From an uncultured Lachnospiraceae bacterium (GTDB taxonomy: Bacteria > Bacillota > Clostridia > Lachnospirales > Lachnospiraceae): a DNA stretch of 64,000 bases. The notes under the pieces are model-generated. The model had not been told where the DNA came from. It saw only the letters and a list, made by a program, of their open reading frames with translations, and made no database searches. Each line of letters begins with the position of its first letter. Position 1 is the first letter of the stretch. The position numbers were made by a program, and so were the translations under genes. Shown piece after piece: positions 44,354-54,084 of the stretch. Location: contig CAMUYA010000008.1 of the NCBI GenBank assembly GCA_947164865.1, forward strand, positions 39,240 to 103,239. The letters are read 5' to 3'.

Positions 44354-47095
44354 TTATTTCGGACGTAATTTATGTGAACCTCTTTCCCGAAGCTCCGCCT
44401 TATATTCCCCGGATTCCCAGAATTCTTTTAGCTTGCCTTCTGCATCTGAGGCGCAGATCCTTGTCAGCTTATCCCATTCTCTGGGGTATAGAGTTTTATA
44501 TGAATTTTGAAGAAAACGATCATCCAGGAGAGCTATGATACCGCGGTCGCTCTCGGTCCTTATGACTCTTCCCGCAGCCTGCAGAACCTTGTTCATCCCC
44601 GGATATCTGTATGCATAATTGAATCCGTCCTCACCCGCAGCTTCAAAATGGTTTTTTAACAGCTCCCTCTCAAAGCAAACCTGCGGCAATCCGGTTCCCA
44701 CTATGACGGCTCCGACCAGCTTTTCTTCTTTAAGGTCAATGCCTTCGCTGAATATACCCCCGAGCACACAAAAAGCAGTAATCCGCGACTCTTTCTCGAA
44801 AAGCCCGAGGAACATCTCCCTGTCATCCTCAGACATGCTCTCTTTCTGCATCACAATGTATTCCGTCTCCCGGGGCGGCCCGGCCTGAGCAAACAAAGCC
44901 CCCTCTGCCATGTCCTCATCCAAAGCGCCGAGCTCAAGATACTTATCATATACACTGTGCATAAAGGAATGAGACGGGCAGAAAACTATATAATTGCCCG
45001 CATGAGCGCCGACAATACTCTTTATATGCTCCGCTATCCTTACATATTCCTCATCTGACCTTCTGGTGTACCTGCTCGTGACATCATCCGCAATAAATAT
45101 ACCTCTTTTATCCGGATCGAAAACAGATTTCGCATACACTTCATAATCTTCCTGAGAGCCTCCCAAAAGCTTTTTGTAATACTGGATCGGCAGAAATGTG
45201 GCGGAAAACAGGATCGTACTTACTGCATTATCCATGCACTGTCTAAGATTTTTGCCCGGATCAACGCAAAAAAGCTTGATCATAAAGCTCCCGTCGTCAC
45301 AGAGACTTGCATATTTGACGTAGTTTTCGTCGAGTTGCTCGTATATTTCAAGGAAATGAGAGATATCAAAGTAGAAATCCAGCAGTTCACAGGCTGCTTC
45401 CGGGGCATTCTGCTCCCTTTCTTCCAGATAGTCACTTATGGTAGAGTGCAATCTCGTAAGAGGTGTTACAAAACCATCTATGCTCTCCAGCACCCTGCTT
45501 CCGTTACACTCCCTCTTCATCTCCAAAAGTTTCCTGTTACATTTATCCAATCCGGAGATTATCCTGTCGGCGTAACCCCTTTTAACCAAAATACTCTTAC
45601 CTCCGTGTCGTTTTCCACTTCCGGAGGTGAAATACAGAGAATCAAGCGTCGAATCCGGTGTAGAATCTGCTGTCATTTCGTCTGTCAACTCATTTGTCAC
45701 TGCATCAGAATCCGAATTATCCGACTCGCTCGTCATTATTTCTGAAACACCGGATTTTTCGGCGATACCCGGCGTTATTAAATTCAATAACATCTGTCCT
45801 TCTATCTCATTACGTCTACTGACATGTGCGGTTTCCGACACTATCGTCTCTTTTAAAGAGTGCTTAAGTGACAGAAATGACTCCTTAAAAAGCACCGCGC
45901 TGAACATTTCTCTTCCCCTTTCGAGAAGATTGTGTGCTTCATCTATCAAAAAAAGGTATTCTCCGCCTGCGGAATCGCCGAAAAACCGCTCCAGCTTTAC
46001 GTCCGGATCAAATACATAGTTATAATCACAGACAATCGCGTCAGAAAACAGAGTCGCATCAAGCGTGAGCTCAAAAGGGCATACCTCATATCTTTTTGCA
46101 TACTCCTCTATAACAGCCCTTGTGAGCACTTCCTTCCCCATAAGCATCTCGTAAAGGGCTTCGTTTACCCTGTCATAATGTCCCTTTGCGTATGGACATG
46201 CGTCGGGATTACACTCCGTTTTTTCCGCAAAGCATATCTTCTCCTTAGCCGTGACAGTGACACTTCTGAATCTCAGGCCACCCTTTCTGAGGGTCTCAAA
46301 GGTTTCCTCTGCCACGGTTCTTGTGATGGTTTTTGCCGTCAGATAAAATATTCGCTCCGCTTTACCTGCCCCGACAGCTTTTACGGCCGGAAAAATCGTT
46401 GTAACCGTTTTTCCGACTCCGGTAGGTGCCTCCAGAAAGAGTTTTTTCTTTTCCGATATAGTCTGATACACCTGTGTGGCAAGTTCCTTTTGTCCCTTCC
46501 TGTAATCGAAGGGGAACTCCAGCTTTGATGCGCTCTCTTTCCTTTGCTTGTACTGTCTGCACTGTAAAACAGCCCACTTATCGTATTCTTTAAGCAGCCC
46601 TTTAAACCACTTCTCCAGTTCTTTGAAGATGTAATCCTGATAGAAATACCTGATCTCTTCCGTCTCGAGATTACAGTATGTTATCCTGACCCTTACTTCC
46701 TCCAGCCCCCTGTCGACCCCGTACATGTAGGCATAGCATTTAGCCTGAGCCAGATGGACCGGGACAGGTTCCTTCATGTGTTCAAGCTTACGATATGTAC
46801 CCTTTATCTCATCTATAGTTACTCCTTCGGCATTTTCGATGATACCGTCAGCCCTTCCCTCAATACATATGGCATATTCCTTCTTTTCACATGAAAAATA
46901 CAGGGGAACCTCCGGAGCATAATCCGGCCCCATTTTCCCCTGTATCTTGCGATGGATCCTGCTTCCTTCCTGCATAGCCGAAAGCGTACTGCCTCCGAAG
47001 CGGTTATCGATATCTCCGCCCCTTAACAGGAACTCCACAAATGATCTTACCGATATATTGATCAGAAACAGATCCTTTTTTTCGTTTTCTCCCAT
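44354..47095 (-). CDS. DinG/Rad3-type DNA helicase fused to an N-terminal RecB-like nuclease domain
   Basis: 913 residues. About 1-185 resemble a PD-(D/E)XK (Cas4/RecB-like) nuclease: EGRADGI, IDEIKGT and QAKCYAYMYG give the D, E-x-K and Q-x-x-x-Y motifs. The helicase part has Walker A EAPTGVGKT, Walker B LIDEAH, four cysteines of an iron-sulphur domain (KICFAEKTECNPDACPYAKG and YEVCPFE), and motif VI QAAGRVIRTESDRG. A Ser/Thr/Asp-rich insertion lies near 440-490. It should unwind and cut damaged or branched DNA. GAGGG lies four bases before ATG. It is the last gene of a long run. Confidence 0.9.
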   Translation of the reverse strand: MGENEKKDLFLINISVRSFVEFLLRGGDIDNRFGGSTLSAMQEGSRIHRKIQGKMGPDYAPEVPLYFSCEKKEYAICIEGRADGIIENAEGVTIDEIKGTYRKLEHMKEPVPVHLAQAKCYAYMYGVDRGLEEVRVRITYCNLETEEIRYFYQDYIFKELEKWFKGLLKEYDKWAVLQCRQYKQRKESASKLEFPFDYRKGQKELATQVYQTISEKKKLFLEAPTGVGKTVTTIFPAVKAVGAGKAERIFYLTAKTITRTVAEETFETLRKGGLRFRSVTVTAKEKICFAEKTECNPDACPYAKGHYDRVNEALYEMLMGKEVLTRAVIEEYAKRYEVCPFELTLDATLFSDAIVCDYNYVFDPDVKLERFFGDSAGGEYLFLIDEAHNLLERGREMFSAVLFKESFLSLKHSLKETIVSETAHVSRRNEIEGQMLLNLITPGIAEKSGVSEIMTSESDNSDSDAVTNELTDEMTADSTPDSTLDSLYFTSGSGKRHGGKSILVKRGYADRIISGLDKCNRKLLEMKRECNGSRVLESIDGFVTPLTRLHSTISDYLEEREQNAPEAACELLDFYFDISHFLEIYEQLDENYVKYASLCDDGSFMIKLFCVDPGKNLRQCMDNAVSTILFSATFLPIQYYKKLLGGSQEDYEVYAKSVFDPDKRGIFIADDVTSRYTRRSDEEYVRIAEHIKSIVGAHAGNYIVFCPSHSFMHSVYDKYLELGALDEDMAEGALFAQAGPPRETEYIVMQKESMSEDDREMFLGLFEKESRITAFCVLGGIFSEGIDLKEEKLVGAVIVGTGLPQVCFERELLKNHFEAAGEDGFNYAYRYPGMNKVLQAAGRVIRTESDRGIIALLDDRFLQNSYKTLYPREWDKLTRICASDAEGKLKEFWESGEYKAELRERGSHKLRPK

Positions 47096-47102
47096 AAAAC
47101 CC

Positions 47103-48932
47103 TCATTTCCCCTTTATCCCCGGGTAAAAAGCTTCAAACATTTCGTTTTTGTATTCCGAAGTGTATTCTCCTGCCCAAAGAAGTTCCTTGATGACATCCA
47201 GTTTTCCGTTTCCGGTCATTTCCGTAGATGCCATGTACTCTGAATAATCTGACGATACAACTATCAACGGTAATTCTCCGTTTCCGTTATCAGCAATTCT
47301 GATATACTCTCCCACATCTTTCCGCATCACATCTTCGCTGTAGGACTCCAGATCGGGCCACGAATTAAATGCCGGGGGCATCTGCAGATAGAAAGAAAGA
47401 GAAGGGATAAAACCGTATGTAATGATCTCGCTTTTCCCGTAGAGATCCTTTTCGGATACATATTCATACAATCCGCTGACAGCTTCCGCTCTTTCTTCCG
47501 ACATTCTGACACCTTTTAAGGTTGCGGGGGCATCTACCCTATGGTCGGCATTTACGGCCGGTTGAGCATCAACAAATACATAATTTGCTCCGAATATTGC
47601 AAATCTCACAAAGCATACCGCACAAAATGCGGCTATCACACTGCCCGCTGCCGCCATGACCGGCTTTCCGAAGGCCTTAAAGCATGTGCATATAAACCAG
47701 GGCAAGGCTATGAAAAGGTTGTTGAAAGTAAGGACTATTCCGTTATTACTGCCGATGGGTGTGACAAGTATAAGCAGTATTACAAGGCCTGCAAGCAGTT
47801 TGTCCTTTTCGGAAAAATCTTTAAATCCTGCAAAGATAACATATACGCCAAGCAGCATCATCAGATAGGTAAGCACCGTCCCGGGGATTTCAAGCGATGC
47901 CCCGTCGGTAGATCTTCCGGAAAAGAATCCGGTCAGAAATAAAAATGCTACAGAAGAAACTGAGGTCATCAGGCAGAGCACCCACATTACGGCAGAAACA
48001 GATTTCTTTTCTCTTGCTCCCGCTCTCCCTGCCAGAAAAGCAAAAAGACCGGACACAGCCGCAAATGCCAGAAGTGCCAATACCCATTTGGTGTTTCGCA
48101 GATACCCGAAAATAACACTGGCAAGCATCTCCTTGGATGAATAATGATATGAAAGCCTTGGAATATCAAAAAGCCTCTTTATTCCCGAAATGTACTCACC
48201 GATTCCGTATCTTATGCCGATGAATCCCAGCACAATAGCTGTCGCGGCGATGTATCCGCCCAAAAATACAAGCGTCCTTACAGCTGCTTTTTTAAGCTCG
48301 GCTGATACAGCGGGCCTGACCTCTTTTCTTTTCCGGAGCGCACACACAACTCCGTATGCCCATATAGCAATAATGAATATTATCTCAGGGAGGTTGGAAA
48401 ACCTTACGAAGACATTAAGCCCTATAAGCGCTCCCGGCACAGCCATAAAAGGCAGCCTGTCATCGCTCATTCCCATATACATAAAGATCAGAGCAAGATG
48501 CATAAAAAGATAAGTGAGGAAATTATAGATCAAAGAGGTCGGGCACCAGCACAGGCTGAGGGAAATCATCTCCCCAAGGAAGACGGGGATCGGATCCATT
48601 TCCAGTTTACGTGTGCAGAAAACAAAAGAAATAACAGATGTTACCGCCGGGAGCAGCGCAGTATACACGTTCATCCCTATGAGAGTCTTTCCAAAGGGAA
48701 GCAGCGTAAAAAGATGCCCGAGAGCTGTTGAAAGATATGTTGAAAAGAGCCACATGGAATCCATGGATCCGGGCCCCATGTATTCAAAGTTGGAGTAATT
48801 ATATCCCGTATCCCACAGATCAAGGCCGATATTCACGTGCCTCATGGGGTACAGCACCAGAACCGCAATAAAAAGCGCATTAATTATCTGAGCAGAATAC
48901 CGCGAATTTTTCATTCCTGTAAACAATTTCAT
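47103..48932 (-). CDS. Polytopic membrane protein, GT-C-like, paralogue 2
   Basis: 609 residues with about 11-12 transmembrane helices and a C-terminal extracellular domain of about 130 residues. It is a clear paralogue of the upstream gene: both share GLDLWDTGYNY.NFEYMG after TM1, the LFTLLPFGKTL segment and NNLFIALPWF. An acidic motif in the first extracellular loop is typical of lipid-linked glycosyltransferases of the GT-C fold, which is my best guess. ATG at 48932 has GAGG nine bases upstream and overlaps the upstream gene by 53 bp; TTG at 48947 is an alternative. Confidence 0.75.
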   Translation of the reverse strand: MKLFTGMKNSRYSAQIINALFIAVLVLYPMRHVNIGLDLWDTGYNYSNFEYMGPGSMDSMWLFSTYLSTALGHLFTLLPFGKTLIGMNVYTALLPAVTSVISFVFCTRKLEMDPIPVFLGEMISLSLCWCPTSLIYNFLTYLFMHLALIFMYMGMSDDRLPFMAVPGALIGLNVFVRFSNLPEIIFIIAIWAYGVVCALRKRKEVRPAVSAELKKAAVRTLVFLGGYIAATAIVLGFIGIRYGIGEYISGIKRLFDIPRLSYHYSSKEMLASVIFGYLRNTKWVLALLAFAAVSGLFAFLAGRAGAREKKSVSAVMWVLCLMTSVSSVAFLFLTGFFSGRSTDGASLEIPGTVLTYLMMLLGVYVIFAGFKDFSEKDKLLAGLVILLILVTPIGSNNGIVLTFNNLFIALPWFICTCFKAFGKPVMAAAGSVIAAFCAVCFVRFAIFGANYVFVDAQPAVNADHRVDAPATLKGVRMSEERAEAVSGLYEYVSEKDLYGKSEIITYGFIPSLSFYLQMPPAFNSWPDLESYSEDVMRKDVGEYIRIADNGNGELPLIVVSSDYSEYMASTEMTGNGKLDVIKELLWAGEYTSEYKNEMFEAFYPGIKGK

Positions 48933-50853
48933 AATCTCGCGCCTCAATCAGTTTCATGATAAGAAGCCACTTATCGTCTGTGATCTCTTTAAAGTCTTCC
49001 TCGTCATTTTCACCGTCAGCATACCTGGCATACGATACATCCGTGATGATGAGGGGCAGAGCCTCTTCTTTCCTGTTTATGACTTCTTTGATCCTGTCCT
49101 TCATAACATCGTATCTGTATGAAGGCAGATCCATCCAGGGGTTAAAAGCCGAAGGCATCTGCAGATAAAAAGAAAGTGAAGGAATATATCCGTATGTGAT
49201 CAGATCAAGATCTTTAAGGTTATTTGCTTCGATAAAATGGATCAGGCCAAGCATCTGCACGGCCTTCTCCTCGGACATTCTGATCCCTTCCAGTGTCTTT
49301 CCCGCAGTCATCTTGAAGTGAGGATTCTCTGCATTCCTGGCCTCGGCAAAAGTAAATCCGTACCCGAACAGTGTAAACACCACAAGATTAAGAAGCAGTA
49401 CTGCGATCGCTGTTATCTTGATGGGGTAGAAGGAAAAATAGCTCTTTATCACCGCAAATATCCGTACTACCCTTTTCTTTTTTTTATACTTATCCGGAAG
49501 TCTCTTAAAAGTGTAACCGGGCTTTTCGGGTTTTCTCAGTAGCATGTATACCCTGTGAGCGAACCACGGAAGGGCTATAAATAGATTGTTAAACGCCGGA
49601 AACAGCCCATTATTGCTGCCTATTGGAGTAACCATGATAATGATGATAACGATCCCTGCCATAAGCTTATTGTTGATCTTCTCCCCCGGGAGAAAGATAA
49701 CAACCGCTGCCCATACGACCATGACCGAGAGAAGGAACACGGCAGGCCGGATGATGGCATTGTAACTGGCATGATCTCCGTCGCTGAAGTTTGCTATAAG
49801 GAGCCAGTAAACACATCCGCCGGCAGCTATCGTTGCCGCAAAATATCCCAGTCCTGTAAAACTGAATTTTCTTCCGAAAACGCCCTTTGTAACAACGGAT
49901 ATATCAAATCTGGCGTCCATGAACTTTCCCACTGCCACTGCAAGTACTCCGCATGCGGCAAAAAAGGCCACCCTCAGGATCCAGTAAGAATTGGTGATAT
50001 AAGTATTTAAAATCGACATTATCATCGACTTTGCGGAATATCCCGTAGCCACTTCCTGCATTCCGAAAAGACGTCTGATCCCGTTCACATACTCCAAAAA
50101 GCCGTACCGCAGGCTTATAAATCCCAGCACACCTGCCACCGCGGCAGCGTATCCGAGGATACACCATACAGTTCTGATCCCGGTACGTTTGAGAATATCC
50201 GCACGGTCTCTTTTCCTGAGCGCAGCAGACTTTTCTTCTTTGCTTTCGGATATAGCTTCGAGAATGCAATATCCCCATACCGCAAATATGAACAATACTT
50301 CCGGAAGGTTTGAAAACCTGACAAATACATTCAGCCCAAGACATATCCCCGAGATAAGCAGAAACCTCCTCTTGCTCTGTGTAAGTCCCACATACAGACC
50401 TATTACCGCAAGCAGCATAAGAAAATATGTCAGATAGTTGTATAAAAGAGCTGTCGGGCACCAGCAGAGATTGATCGCCGCGAATTCCGCGACAAACACC
50501 GCCGGCTTGGAATATTTCAGGTGATTTGTGCAAAAAACATAGGAAATGACGGCGATAAGACTCACCGTAAGAGAAGTATAAAAATTCAGACCGAGAAGTG
50601 TCTTTCCAAAGGGCAGAAGTGTAAGCAGATGACCTACTGTGTTGGAAAGATAAGTAGAAAACAGCCACATCGGATCCATGGATTTAAGCCCCATGTATTC
50701 GAAGTTGGCGTAATTGTAGCCTGTATCCCAAAGATCAAGGCCTACATGTATATGCCTCAGCGGATAAAGAGCAAGGATCAGGACTGCCACTACCTCCAGC
50801 GCACGCCTGATCTGCTTGCTTTTATTCACTTTTTTGACCGTTATCCCAAACAT
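48880..50853 (-). CDS. Polytopic membrane protein, GT-C-like, paralogue 1
   Basis: 657 residues, about 12 transmembrane helices, then a C-terminal extracellular domain with FAEARNAENPHFKM and IPSLSFYLQMPSAFNPWMD, which is nearly repeated in its paralogue. The first loop carries GLDLWDTGYNYANFEYMG. It follows the GH5 cellulase gene by 16 bp and has no recognisable ribosome site, which suggests translational coupling or a missed start. Sugar transfer to a lipid carrier or wall polymer is inferred from topology only. Confidence 0.75.
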   Translation of the reverse strand: MFGITVKKVNKSKQIRRALEVVAVLILALYPLRHIHVGLDLWDTGYNYANFEYMGLKSMDPMWLFSTYLSNTVGHLLTLLPFGKTLLGLNFYTSLTVSLIAVISYVFCTNHLKYSKPAVFVAEFAAINLCWCPTALLYNYLTYFLMLLAVIGLYVGLTQSKRRFLLISGICLGLNVFVRFSNLPEVLFIFAVWGYCILEAISESKEEKSAALRKRDRADILKRTGIRTVWCILGYAAAVAGVLGFISLRYGFLEYVNGIRRLFGMQEVATGYSAKSMIMSILNTYITNSYWILRVAFFAACGVLAVAVGKFMDARFDISVVTKGVFGRKFSFTGLGYFAATIAAGGCVYWLLIANFSDGDHASYNAIIRPAVFLLSVMVVWAAVVIFLPGEKINNKLMAGIVIIIIMVTPIGSNNGLFPAFNNLFIALPWFAHRVYMLLRKPEKPGYTFKRLPDKYKKKKRVVRIFAVIKSYFSFYPIKITAIAVLLLNLVVFTLFGYGFTFAEARNAENPHFKMTAGKTLEGIRMSEEKAVQMLGLIHFIEANNLKDLDLITYGYIPSLSFYLQMPSAFNPWMDLPSYRYDVMKDRIKEVINRKEEALPLIITDVSYARYADGENDEEDFKEITDDKWLLIMKLIEARDYEIVYRNEKFAVFCSDN

Positions 50854-50869
50854 ATGTTTAGTATATCAT

Positions 50870-52210
50870 TTATTCTCTTTCGGTGCAATAGTACATCATC
50901 TGGTTGACGATCTCGGGGTAGACCCACTCAAGACTCGTGCGGTCGATCAACCTGAAGTTTTCACCGTCGGATTTATATGCGTTATTATCCCAGTAGCAAC
51001 AGGTCATTCCGTACTTTCTGGCAGTTGCGACATAGTACGCCGTAAACTGCATTCTCGAATCAAGATTATCCTTATCAAGAGCTCCAAATTCATCTATAAG
51101 CACAGGGATCCCTTTACAAACATATTTTTCATAAAGCCTTTTCATAAAGTAATCGATATCATCCGTGCCTTTTTTTGTAGCGATATCAAAGACCTTCGTA
51201 CCCTGCCTGTTGAGTGCAAAGTCATAAGGAGTGTATGCATGAGCATTCACTATTATCCTGTTTTCAGCAGATGCGTTGGGGTCTTCCGGAATAACGAAAT
51301 AATCATTCAGCTCAAATTCGGGTGAAGCCGCATACCCGGGAACAAGAATGTATCTTGAAAGGTTGAAGCCCTTGCCGTTTGCACGGATAGTATCCACACC
51401 CTTCTGATTCATTCTGTTGATGCAATCAAGCGCTTCCTGCGCCTGAGGCGAATCGATATCTTCTATCCACCACTCCATATCCGTTCCCTTGAGGCGGGGT
51501 TCGTTCATGATCTCAAAAATAAGATGTTCATCATATTCCGCAAATCTGTCAGCGAGTTGTTCCCATATGTGACCGATATACTCCTCCGACCTTTCAATAC
51601 AGTCATATGAAGGATACATGTAATTGACATCATCATCGTGATGGATGTTGATTATCACATACATGCCCTCATCCAGAGCCCACGATACAACTTCCTCATA
51701 TCTGTCAAGCCACTCTGTGCTGATCCTGTCATCGGCATCAACATGATTATGCCAGGATGCGGGAATCCTGATCGTTTCGAAACCGGCTTCTTTTAACGAA
51801 TGGATCAGTTCTTTGGATGTTCTGGCTCCGCACCAGGCCGATTCGTAATCAAGCTCATTGGTCAGCCAGTTGCAGTCTGCAGCATCAAAGGCATTCCCGA
51901 GATTCCATCCCATCTTCATATTCCGTATGAAGTTCAGCGCCTCATTATCCGGTATATCAAGCTTTACACCCGTATCTACAAGAACGATCCCGTCAACCAC
52001 ATCGCCGGGTACGGGAATATAGGGCTCCTGCTCCGTCTCCGCAGTACCCTCCGTGTTTTCTTCTTTGTTATTATCCTCTTTTGTTTCGTTCTTGTCAGAA
52101 GTATCCGTCACCCCTGTATTATCTGATGCAGGTCCGGTGTTTCCCCCGGTGCACGCCGTCAGCGAGATCATCAGTCCCGCCAGTATAATGCTTACAATCT
52201 TTTTCTTCAT
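50870..52210 (-). CDS. GH5 endoglucanase-type lipoprotein
   Basis: 446 residues. Lipobox LTAC (Cys near 20) predicts a lipid-anchored surface enzyme. An Asn/Thr/Glu-rich linker (about 20-70) leads to the GH5 barrel: MGWNLGNAFDA at strand 1, RIPASWHNHV, the acid/base Glu in FEIMNEPR and the nucleophile Glu in LIDEFGAL. It should cut beta-1,4-glucans (cellulose, xyloglucan or mixed-linkage glucan). ATG at 52210 is preferred because GAGG is nine bases away; ATG at 52216 is three bases from it. Confidence 0.93.
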   Translation of the reverse strand: MKKKIVSIILAGLMISLTACTGGNTGPASDNTGVTDTSDKNETKEDNNKEENTEGTAETEQEPYIPVPGDVVDGIVLVDTGVKLDIPDNEALNFIRNMKMGWNLGNAFDAADCNWLTNELDYESAWCGARTSKELIHSLKEAGFETIRIPASWHNHVDADDRISTEWLDRYEEVVSWALDEGMYVIINIHHDDDVNYMYPSYDCIERSEEYIGHIWEQLADRFAEYDEHLIFEIMNEPRLKGTDMEWWIEDIDSPQAQEALDCINRMNQKGVDTIRANGKGFNLSRYILVPGYAASPEFELNDYFVIPEDPNASAENRIIVNAHAYTPYDFALNRQGTKVFDIATKKGTDDIDYFMKRLYEKYVCKGIPVLIDEFGALDKDNLDSRMQFTAYYVATARKYGMTCCYWDNNAYKSDGENFRLIDRTSLEWVYPEIVNQMMYYCTERE

Positions 52211-52261
52211 AATCATGGTCCTCTTGTCTAAGTCTGTATTTTAAACCTTTTATCCCGGCCT

Positions 52262-53539
52262 TTATTTATCTTTAAATATGATCAGTGAGAAAATGCTTCC
52301 CGAAAAGATCACGGTCATAATGATTATAAACGGCCAGCTCACTATCATTTCGTTCCTGAGCAGGGTGTAAGAGCCCACATAGGCAATAAGATTCTGGATC
52401 ACATGCACCGCAAGCGGAGCAATGAACGACCCGTAATACTCATATGCCAGTGCTGCGATACATCCAAAAATGAAACCATATATACCCTGTACAATGTTTC
52501 CGTGATAAATTCCGAACACCACAGCCGATGTCACGATCGCAGCAAGAATGTATGTGTACCTGCGAAGAGTGGTATATATTATCCCCCGGAACAGCAGTTC
52601 CTCCGCCACCGGTCCGATGAGGCAGTAAACCACGATACCTATCGCAATATGGCAGCTATACTGGCTCTGCGCCACCTGCCTGTAACTCTCCGAAGCGGCC
52701 GTAGCCTGTACCTTTATCGCTGCCGTCTGTGTGGCCAAAGTAAAGGCAGCAACAAAGATCACTCCCAGAATATACAGATATACCGGCTTTCTCACCATGT
52801 TTGCGTGCCTGGTATCCCTGTCTGTCCTGCGGATAAGCTTCACGGCCACAAAGGCAAGCGGAACGGCGGCTATCAGGTATTCCAGTCCGCCTATGACAGT
52901 TCCTATATTTCCCTGATAAAAAGCCGAACTAAAGTTGTTTTCATTTCCTTTATACAAAAAGCTCAGCAATCCTTCGGGAAGAAATGAACCGAAAGTCGAA
53001 AACAGGGATGTGAAAAGAAGCCCCGCTCCTGTCCGCAGAAAAACAAACAGCAGGAACGAACCGACTATGGCGAAAAAGGCCTTTATTCCTATCCTTCCAC
53101 CGGCCTTTCCGCCCGGAAGAGATATCCGCCCCTCGTCATACTCATGGGTTTCACGCATAAGGAAGTCATAAAGCTCACTTAATGAGAGCACGATATAGTC
53201 CGCATGCGCTTCCATGAGCTCTTCCATATCTTCCATATATCCGGCAAGGCCTACACTCTCCAGCCCCTGTTCCCTTGCGGCTTCCGCTCCGGATACCGTA
53301 CATGTCACAAGATATACAAGGCTTTTGTCCGTTTTCTTTCCTTCAAACAGCCTTGACAGGCCTGCCTTTACTTCCTTTGGCTTATCTTTCCCCTGCGCCA
53401 GAAAGGTGAAGCGAAACCCCTTCTTCTCAAGCCTGCACCTCATTTTTTCCGCGGCTTTCGACTCCATGATCTGAGCCATATCACCATCGGGGTCGATGAT
53501 TATATTCTTTTTAAAAGCTTCGTATGCTGTCTCCGTCAT
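52262..53539 (-). CDS. CPBP intramembrane protease with N-terminal soluble domain
   Basis: 425 residues. The C-terminal half (about 150-425) has about eight helices and the CPBP/Abi motifs EELLFRGIIYTTLRR (motif 1) and YHGNIVQGIYGFIFG (motif 2), with N-terminal helix residues in the third motif less clear. These are the residues of glutamic CAAX-type intramembrane proteases. The first 145 residues form a soluble alpha/beta domain (RFTFLAQGKDKPKEV, SLVYLVTCTVSGAEA) that I cannot assign. The start codon lies inside the greA gene (29-bp overlap, out of frame). Confidence 0.88.
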   Translation of the reverse strand: MTETAYEAFKKNIIIDPDGDMAQIMESKAAEKMRCRLEKKGFRFTFLAQGKDKPKEVKAGLSRLFEGKKTDKSLVYLVTCTVSGAEAAREQGLESVGLAGYMEDMEELMEAHADYIVLSLSELYDFLMRETHEYDEGRISLPGGKAGGRIGIKAFFAIVGSFLLFVFLRTGAGLLFTSLFSTFGSFLPEGLLSFLYKGNENNFSSAFYQGNIGTVIGGLEYLIAAVPLAFVAVKLIRRTDRDTRHANMVRKPVYLYILGVIFVAAFTLATQTAAIKVQATAASESYRQVAQSQYSCHIAIGIVVYCLIGPVAEELLFRGIIYTTLRRYTYILAAIVTSAVVFGIYHGNIVQGIYGFIFGCIAALAYEYYGSFIAPLAVHVIQNLIAYVGSYTLLRNEMIVSWPFIIIMTVIFSGSIFSLIIFKDK

Positions 53540-54011
53540 CCCCTGTATTTTTCAACTCCAATATCTTTACATCATAGGACACTTCCTGGCTTACTTCCAC
53601 ATGAACCACATCACCGACTTTTCTGCCCATAAGTGCTTTCCCGAGCGGCGATTCGTTGGTGATCAGCCCTCCGAGTGAATCCGCACGTACCGTAGTCACG
53701 ATCTTAAATGTATCCACGCTTCCGTCATCCACAAATTCCACCTTTACGGTATTGTTCATTCCTACCTCATCCTCGGCGGATGTCTCTTCGATCACGGTAG
53801 CTGTCTTTATCATTTTTTCGAGATAATGGATGCGGCTCTCATTCTGATTCTTGAATCTTTTTGCCGCATAATACTCGAAATTCTCCGAGAGGTCTCCCTG
53901 AGCACGGGCAGCCTTGAGATCCTCAAGCGCTTTCGGCCTTACAACCAACTTTCTGTGCTCTATTTCCTCCTCCATTTTCCTTATATCACTCTGGGTTAAT
54001 TTGTCGAACAT
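53511..54011 (-). CDS. greA: Transcription elongation factor GreA
   Basis: 166 residues. N-terminal coiled coil with the acidic tip DLSENFEYYAAK, which enters the polymerase secondary channel and activates transcript cleavage; C-terminal FKBP-like domain ending in YDVKILELKNTGD. AAGGA nine bases before ATG. The last 29 bp overlap the CPBP protease gene. It follows the MraY-like gene after 73 bp. Confidence 0.95.
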   Translation of the reverse strand: MFDKLTQSDIRKMEEEIEHRKLVVRPKALEDLKAARAQGDLSENFEYYAAKRFKNQNESRIHYLEKMIKTATVIEETSAEDEVGMNNTVKVEFVDDGSVDTFKIVTTVRADSLGGLITNESPLGKALMGRKVGDVVHVEVSQEVSYDVKILELKNTGDDGDSIRSF

Positions 54012-54084
54012 GTTATATTTTCCTTCTTATGTAAACTTGAACTGTGAATTATGTAAACTGTTTTCTTCAGGATCACATAAACCG

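Noticed and set aside
49904..50668. Minus-strand open frame of 254 codons in another phase
   Set aside because: It overlaps the first membrane paralogue on the same strand; the membrane protein has conserved motifs shared with its paralogue, this frame has none.
47103..50853. A frameshifted single gene instead of two
   Set aside because: Both halves are complete paralogues with the same N-terminal and C-terminal motifs, so this is a tandem duplication.
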